Origin: Lactobacillaceae bacterium
Lineage (GTDB): Bacteria; Bacillota; Bacilli; Lactobacillales; Lactobacillaceae
Assembly (NCBI GenBank): GCA_031289615.1
Contig: JAITPD010000026.1
Span: forward strand, 1-37,810
Reading direction: 5' to 3'
Length of the DNA: 37,810 nt
Shown: positions 34,076-37,810 of the stretch, piece by piece
How the letters are laid out: each line of letters begins with the position of its first letter
Numbering within the stretch: position 1 is the stretch's first letter
The notes under the pieces: model-generated
What the model was told of the DNA's origin: nothing
Database searches by the model: none
Seen by the model: the letters and a program-made list of their open reading frames with translations, nothing else
Made by a program: the position numbers and the translations under genes

Positions 34076-34897
34076 TCAGTTTAGTGATTTACTTGAGCTA
34101 GACGAACTTGAACTTGATGAACTGCTAGATGTATTTTTTGTGATTGAACTAGCAATCCAGTTGTTAAAGTCTTGGTTATCATCACCATTTCCACCACTGA
34201 TATGACTCTTGTACGCGTTCTTTTGGTCCTGACTTAGCGACGACCAAATTGCTCCACCAAGGGTGTAACGGGTTGACTTAGTTGCAAAATCTGCTGCGTT
34301 AATCGTACTTGCATCAAAATTTTTAGCATCATTGAGTTGATCACCAGTCCAAAGTGTTGCAATTGCGAATTGTGAACCGTTTTGCAAGGCAACTTGGCGG
34401 GCAATTCGTAATGTAGTAATGTCTTCAGTCTTGGCATGTAAAGCTGCTTGGAGCGCGATTGTTCCAGCTTGAGCGTAAGAGTCCAAATATTTATTCAAAT
34501 CATTTTGCGCAGGGTCGTCTTGGAAGATAATCGTTGCAACGTGATCTTTAATCAAAAGCGTTTGAACCTTGATGTTTAATTTCTTAGCAGCGAGGTTTTT
34601 ATTAAATTCATCTGTGAAATTACTCTTTTGCACGATTTGTTGATCTGTTGAAGTTGCTGTTGCATCAGGATCCTTAATTGCTGAGGCTACTGCAGCTGAA
34701 GATGAACTTGCAGACGATTGCTTAGATGTGATTTTAGCTGATGAAGTTGATTGTGAACTTGCCTTAAGCGCCTTTTTAGCAGCGTGATGGGCCGTATTTG
34801 TATGATGTGTAATCAGTAAACTTGCGCCAACTAAAACTAAAATGATGGCCAATGTAGCAATACCGGTTATGAAAAAGCGTTTATATGCGTTAAACAT
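34076..34897 (-). CDS. membrane-anchored extracellular protein with Ser-rich segments
   Basis: The 273-residue protein is not recognised. A single N-terminal membrane segment (about 8-30, FFITGIATLAIILVLVGASLL) is followed by a His/Lys stretch, a Ser/Ala/Thr-rich linker (about 45-80), a compact region of about 160 residues and a poly-Ser tail near the C terminus (about 14 Ser in a row before KSLN). The topology suggests an outside-facing domain on a flexible stalk. On the minus strand GAGGAGG stands just before the ATG. It is the only minus-strand gene in the window. The poly-Ser run is encoded by mixed Ser codons, so it is not a simple slipped repeat. Confidence 0.75.
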   Translation of the reverse strand: MFNAYKRFFITGIATLAIILVLVGASLLITHHTNTAHHAAKKALKASSQSTSSAKITSKQSSASSSSAAVASAIKDPDATATSTDQQIVQKSNFTDEFNKNLAAKKLNIKVQTLLIKDHVATIIFQDDPAQNDLNKYLDSYAQAGTIALQAALHAKTEDITTLRIARQVALQNGSQFAIATLWTGDQLNDAKNFDASTINAADFATKSTRYTLGGAIWSSLSQDQKNAYKSHISGGNGDDNQDFNNWIASSITKNTSSSSSSSSSSSSSKSLN

Positions 34898-35028
34898 GAA
34901 GCCCTCCTCGTGAAACTTATCTTTTTAATTGTACCAAAAAATTATGACAGTCGCTTTTAATTTGTGCTTTAAAGGTTACAAGTAGTACAATTTATTAAAA
35001 TGAAGTCAGGAGGTGTTAGTCACGTCGC

Positions 35029-35727
35029 ATGTTGATATGGCTGAAAATTATGAGTACAGTTATTAATCGTGGTCCAGTTCACGAACGCCTGCAGATCGGG
35101 CTCTTACTAGCTTTGAATTCAGGATTTGTGGATTCTTACACATTTCAATATCATGGAGAACGTTTTGCTAGTTTGCAAACAGGAAACGTGATTCAAGCTG
35201 GGTTCAATGTTGCGCACGGAAATTTTTCAACAGCATTGACTTTCTTTTGGCCAATCTTATTTTTCGCAATTGGTGCAGCATTTAACGTGGTGATGAAAAA
35301 AATCATGCCGGCCAAGCGTTTATCGCAACAACAGCACAGTGTTCTAGTTGAGTTAATCGGAATTGCAGTTGTTGTATTATTTGCCGAACAATTGCCAAAC
35401 GCATTCTTCACAGGATTCCTATCATTTTTCTTAGCTATCCAGCTCGACGCGTTCCCAAAGATTCAAGGATTGCCATTTATGAGTGTGATGTCGACAGGTA
35501 ATATTCGCAATGTTGGAACCAACTTAATGAATTTTGTCTACACGCGCGATCGTAAGTTCCTGCGCGATGGTGGATTATTCTTGGTCATCGTCTTGTTCTT
35601 CTTTGTTGGAGCTTTCATTTCGGCATTGCTGGTGAAAGTCATGGGCTCGATGACGTTGCTTGGCTCGAGTGTGATTGTCTTTGTGATCTTTATGCTACTG
35701 TTTGAACACAAGGAAGCGCAAGTTTGA
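35029..35727 (+). CDS. YoaK/DUF1275 family membrane protein
   Basis: The 232-residue protein has about six membrane segments and the family features GFVDSYTFQYHGERFASLQTGNVIQAG near the start and FMSVMSTGNIRN in the middle. The function of the DUF1275 (YoaK) family is unknown; a transporter-like role is often supposed. The AGGAGG site at 35008-35013 is 15 bases before the ATG at 35029, farther than usual, and the other in-frame ATG at 35050 is farther still; a TAG blocks earlier starts. Confidence 0.88.
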   Translation: MLIWLKIMSTVINRGPVHERLQIGLLLALNSGFVDSYTFQYHGERFASLQTGNVIQAGFNVAHGNFSTALTFFWPILFFAIGAAFNVVMKKIMPAKRLSQQQHSVLVELIGIAVVVLFAEQLPNAFFTGFLSFFLAIQLDAFPKIQGLPFMSVMSTGNIRNVGTNLMNFVYTRDRKFLRDGGLFLVIVLFFFVGAFISALLVKVMGSMTLLGSSVIVFVIFMLLFEHKEAQV

Positions 35728-35827
35728 TCAGGATAAAGGTGTTCGTTGGAAGTTCCATAAATTCTCCTAATATCATTTCAGAGCAAATGAGGTTATAATG
35801 GCCTTAGGAATGAACGGAGGAAACCAA

Positions 35828-36478
35828 ATGTTTGATAACGTACAAACTAGTCGGCGCGCTTTAATTACCTTTGAAGTATTGAACAGTGTCACCCATGGCC
35901 TTGGGTTTATTTGGGCAGTGATTGCGTCTGTCATCTTGGTCGTCCGGGCTTCAATTATGCAGGTATCAACCTTTGAGAAAGTTGCGATTGTTTTATATAT
36001 CATTGGCTTGATGGGGTTCTTGCTTGCTTCAACGCTTTTCCACGCATTGATTTTTACAAAGGCAGCCAAGCTGTTCCAAATTTTTGATCACTCTGGAATT
36101 TACCTTGTGATTTTGGGAACATACACGCCTTTCACTTGGATTGCGATGCATAATGCAGTCGGCTTTACCATTTGGGGCATTCTGGCTGCACTTACAGTTG
36201 GCGGAATTATCTATGACGTCTTTTTGGTTGGCCGATTCAAATGGCTATCAACGACTATCTATCTTGTGATGGGTTGGATGATGGCAGTGGCCTTTCCAAC
36301 GATTTGGCACGCCATTCCACATTCTGCATTCTGGCTATTAGTCGCCGGCGGAATCACCTACTCAGTTGGGGCAATGGTTTACATGTCAAAGCGCCCATCT
36401 AGTCACTTGATTTGGCACTTCTTTGTCCTTGCTGCAACAGTGTTGATGTATGCAAGTGTCTATATTAGTCTATTTTAA
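35828..36478 (+). CDS. hemolysin III-type (PAQR/TrhA family) membrane protein
   Basis: The protein has 216 residues from the ATG at 35828. CGGAGGAAACC stands before this ATG; the earlier in-frame ATG at 35798 lies upstream of that site. It has seven membrane segments with the conserved family marks: NSVTHGLGF near the start, STLFHAL (His), FDHSGIYLVILGTYTPF and a late SSHLIWHFFVLAA with two histidines. These residues bind zinc in related PAQR proteins. Members are linked to membrane fluidity homeostasis; the name hemolysin is historical. A terminator follows. Confidence 0.92.
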   Translation: MFDNVQTSRRALITFEVLNSVTHGLGFIWAVIASVILVVRASIMQVSTFEKVAIVLYIIGLMGFLLASTLFHALIFTKAAKLFQIFDHSGIYLVILGTYTPFTWIAMHNAVGFTIWGILAALTVGGIIYDVFLVGRFKWLSTTIYLVMGWMMAVAFPTIWHAIPHSAFWLLVAGGITYSVGAMVYMSKRPSSHLIWHFFVLAATVLMYASVYISLF

Positions 36479-36485
36479 TCAATTA

Positions 36486-36524
36486 AGAATTCACATTTTT
36501 CAATGATGTGGGTTCTTTTTCTTT
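36486..36524 (+). terminator. terminator after the hemolysin III-type gene
   Basis: AGAATTCACAT pairs with ATGTGGGTTCT (two T-G pairs) around a short loop and is followed by TTTTTCTTT. Confidence 0.75.
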
Positions 36525-36595
36525 GGAGGAGTAAATAATCAGGCGCCAAATGTTATACAATTAGAATTAGTACAGAGCATATAAGGGGGTATCAA

Positions 36596-37300
36596 ATGTT
36601 AGTCACAAAAGAAATTCAAGAATATTTTGATCAGGCCAACCAAATTGTGTTTATGACGGGAGCGGGAGTTTCAACTCTTTCGGGGATTCCAGATTATCGG
36701 TCGAAGGGAGGAATCTATGACGGAGTAAGTTTGCAGCCAGAGTATTTATTGAGTGCAACGGCTTTTAAACGCGAACCGGAAAAGCAATATCAGTTTATGC
36801 TGGACAATATGTATTTTCCAGATGCAAAGCCAAATATTGTGCATGAAAAAATGGCGATTTTGACGCAACAGAAACGGGCTAAGATTATTACTCAAAATGT
36901 GGATGACCTCCATGTGAAGGCGGGTGGTGATCCAGAGCGGTTAATTAGTTTTCACGGGTCGTTGTATGATATTTATGCGCCGGTGGATGGAGAGCGCGAA
37001 CCATATCAAAATTATTTAGAGTCAATGTATCGGCAAGATGGAGCAATTTTGCGGCCGAATATTACCTTTTACGAAGAGATGCCTTTTGAGATTGAGAAAT
37101 CGGCGCAATGGGTACAAGAGGCGGATTTAATTGTGGTTGTTGGGACAAGTTTTCAGGTGTATCCTTTCGCAGGAATGTTACGGTATGCTCATACGCAGAC
37201 GCCAATTATCGGAGTCAATCTAGAAGAAATCAAAACTAGTTTTGCAGTTGAGCAAATAATCGGTGATGCGGGCGAATTCTTTTCCGAGTTGAAAATTTAA
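36596..37300 (+). CDS. Sir2 family NAD-dependent protein deacylase lacking the zinc site
   Basis: The 234-residue sirtuin removes acyl or ADP-ribosyl groups from proteins using NAD. Visible motifs are GAGVSTLSGIPDYR (22-35), TQNVDDLH (99-106), catalytic His120 in FHGSLYD and VVGTSFQVYPFAGM late in the chain. The protein contains no cysteine at all, so the four-cysteine zinc module of typical sirtuins is missing; the segment where it should lie (about 125-155) reads APVDGEREPYQNYLES. The rest looks intact and the gene is in frame. AAGGGGG precedes the ATG. It is followed by a separate promoter and T-box. Confidence 0.88.
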   Translation: MLVTKEIQEYFDQANQIVFMTGAGVSTLSGIPDYRSKGGIYDGVSLQPEYLLSATAFKREPEKQYQFMLDNMYFPDAKPNIVHEKMAILTQQKRAKIITQNVDDLHVKAGGDPERLISFHGSLYDIYAPVDGEREPYQNYLESMYRQDGAILRPNITFYEEMPFEIEKSAQWVQEADLIVVVGTSFQVYPFAGMLRYAHTQTPIIGVNLEEIKTSFAVEQIIGDAGEFFSELKI

Positions 37301-37319
37301 GAGTGCATGAATAAAACAC

Positions 37320-37348
37320 TTGCCAATTGAATGGGTTAAACGTACAAT
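37320..37348 (+). promoter_or_regulatory. promoter of the second T-box leader
   Basis: TTGCCA (37320-37325) and TACAAT (37343-37348) are exactly 17 bases apart. Confidence 0.75.
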
Positions 37349-37354
37349 AAACTC

Positions 37355-37591
37355 ATGGCAATGTACTAAAGAGTAGCCTGTCAGGGTTGTTTAGCGAGTG
37401 TGCGAAATGGTGAGAGCGCATCGGCCCAGCAGTTGAAAGTAGCTAGTACGTCGAATCGGTGAAAATAAGTAGTCGGTTCCGTTTTCCGCGTTAAGGAAGT
37501 TGAGATAGTGGATTTATTCCGCTAATTCAGGTGGTACCGTGATTAAGTCGCCCTGATGAATGCATTTAATGTGTTCGTCGGGGCGTTTTTT
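37355..37591 (+). ncRNA. T-box riboswitch, probably valine-specific
   Basis: The T-box AGGTGGTACCG is at 37529-37539. The terminator CGCCCTGATGAA / TTCGTCGGGGCG (37549-37584) is followed by TTTTTT. Stem I can be drawn with GTACT near 37363 pairing with AGTAC near 37455. The specifier loop reads GAA-A-GTA-G (about 37428-37435), by analogy with GAA-T-TAC-A in the tyrosine T-box of this window; GTA would mean valine, suggesting valS or a valine-related gene downstream. The controlled gene lies beyond the window. Confidence 0.85.
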
Positions 37592-37643
37592 AATTCAGTA
37601 GCGCAATACTGTTGTAAGTTATGACACTGTGTAGGTTATGAAA

Positions 37644-37810
37644 TGCTTTCAATTAAATGACCAAAATTTTCATAATTCAGGTGATCAGCGGAGCGATTCT
37701 GTCGTCGGATGACCAGCCCTTGCCGAATCTAGGCGAACCTTTCCACGCGTGCTTTAGCGCCGTGAAATTGGCAAATTATTTTGCCATTCGACGTGACTCG
37801 TGCAGGGCCA
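37644..37810 (-). repeat. intergenic repeat element, copy 2 (inverted, cut by window edge)
   Basis: On the minus strand this matches the copy between secG and rnr. Identical runs include the GGCAAAATAATTTGCC hairpin, CGCCTAGATTCGGCAAGG and CATCCGACGACAGAATCGCT. Beyond that, TTGGTCATTT-ATT-AAAGC is also shared. It sits directly after the T-box terminator with no ORF, between that leader and whatever follows. Confidence 0.75.

Overview
The window looks like chromosome from a low-GC lactic acid bacterium, most likely Lactobacillaceae. This rests on the secG - rnr - smpB order, an EzrA homologue, two T-box leaders, and a lacto-usp RNA followed by a small membrane protein gene and a usp gene, an arrangement described only in Lactobacillales. 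I cannot fix the genus from sequence alone.

Left part (1-6300): a PezAT-type toxin-antitoxin pair, ezrA, a RhuM-family gene, and tyrS behind a tyrosine T-box.

Centre (6300-22300): the remarkable part. Nine intact genes encode secreted papain-like (C1A) cysteine proteases, each with a C-terminal lectin-like domain. They form two paralogue classes, here called A (four genes) and B (five genes), in three transcription-unit-like groups: A1-B1, A2-B2-A3, and a decayed A copy followed by B3-B4-B5-A4. Each group starts with a copy of the same terminator-plus-promoter module. That module begins with the sequence that follows the tyrS stop codon, so the array appears to have grown by duplication from the A1 position beside tyrS. 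All nine enzymes keep the Gln, Cys, His and Asn active-site residues. They differ most in a few surface-loop-like segments. A secreted leucine-rich-repeat protein gene follows; it has a cre site and part of the same upstream motif.

Right part (24300-37810): secG, a 500-base intergenic region full of long imperfect palindromes (part of it repeated in inverted orientation at the right edge), rnr, smpB, an amino-acid ABC transporter (binding protein-permease fusion plus ATPase), a Gfo/Idh/MocA oxidoreductase, the lacto-usp/6S-like RNA with its membrane protein and usp genes, an acidic Ig-like protein, a Ser-rich membrane-anchored protein on the minus strand, a YoaK/DUF1275 membrane protein, a hemolysin III-type membrane protein, a cysteine-free sirtuin, and a second T-box leader (probably valine) whose gene lies beyond the window.

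Nothing here is experimentally known to me. The protease array as a coordinated secreted proteolysis system, possibly with the LRR protein, is inference from signal peptides, intact catalytic motifs and shared control sequences.
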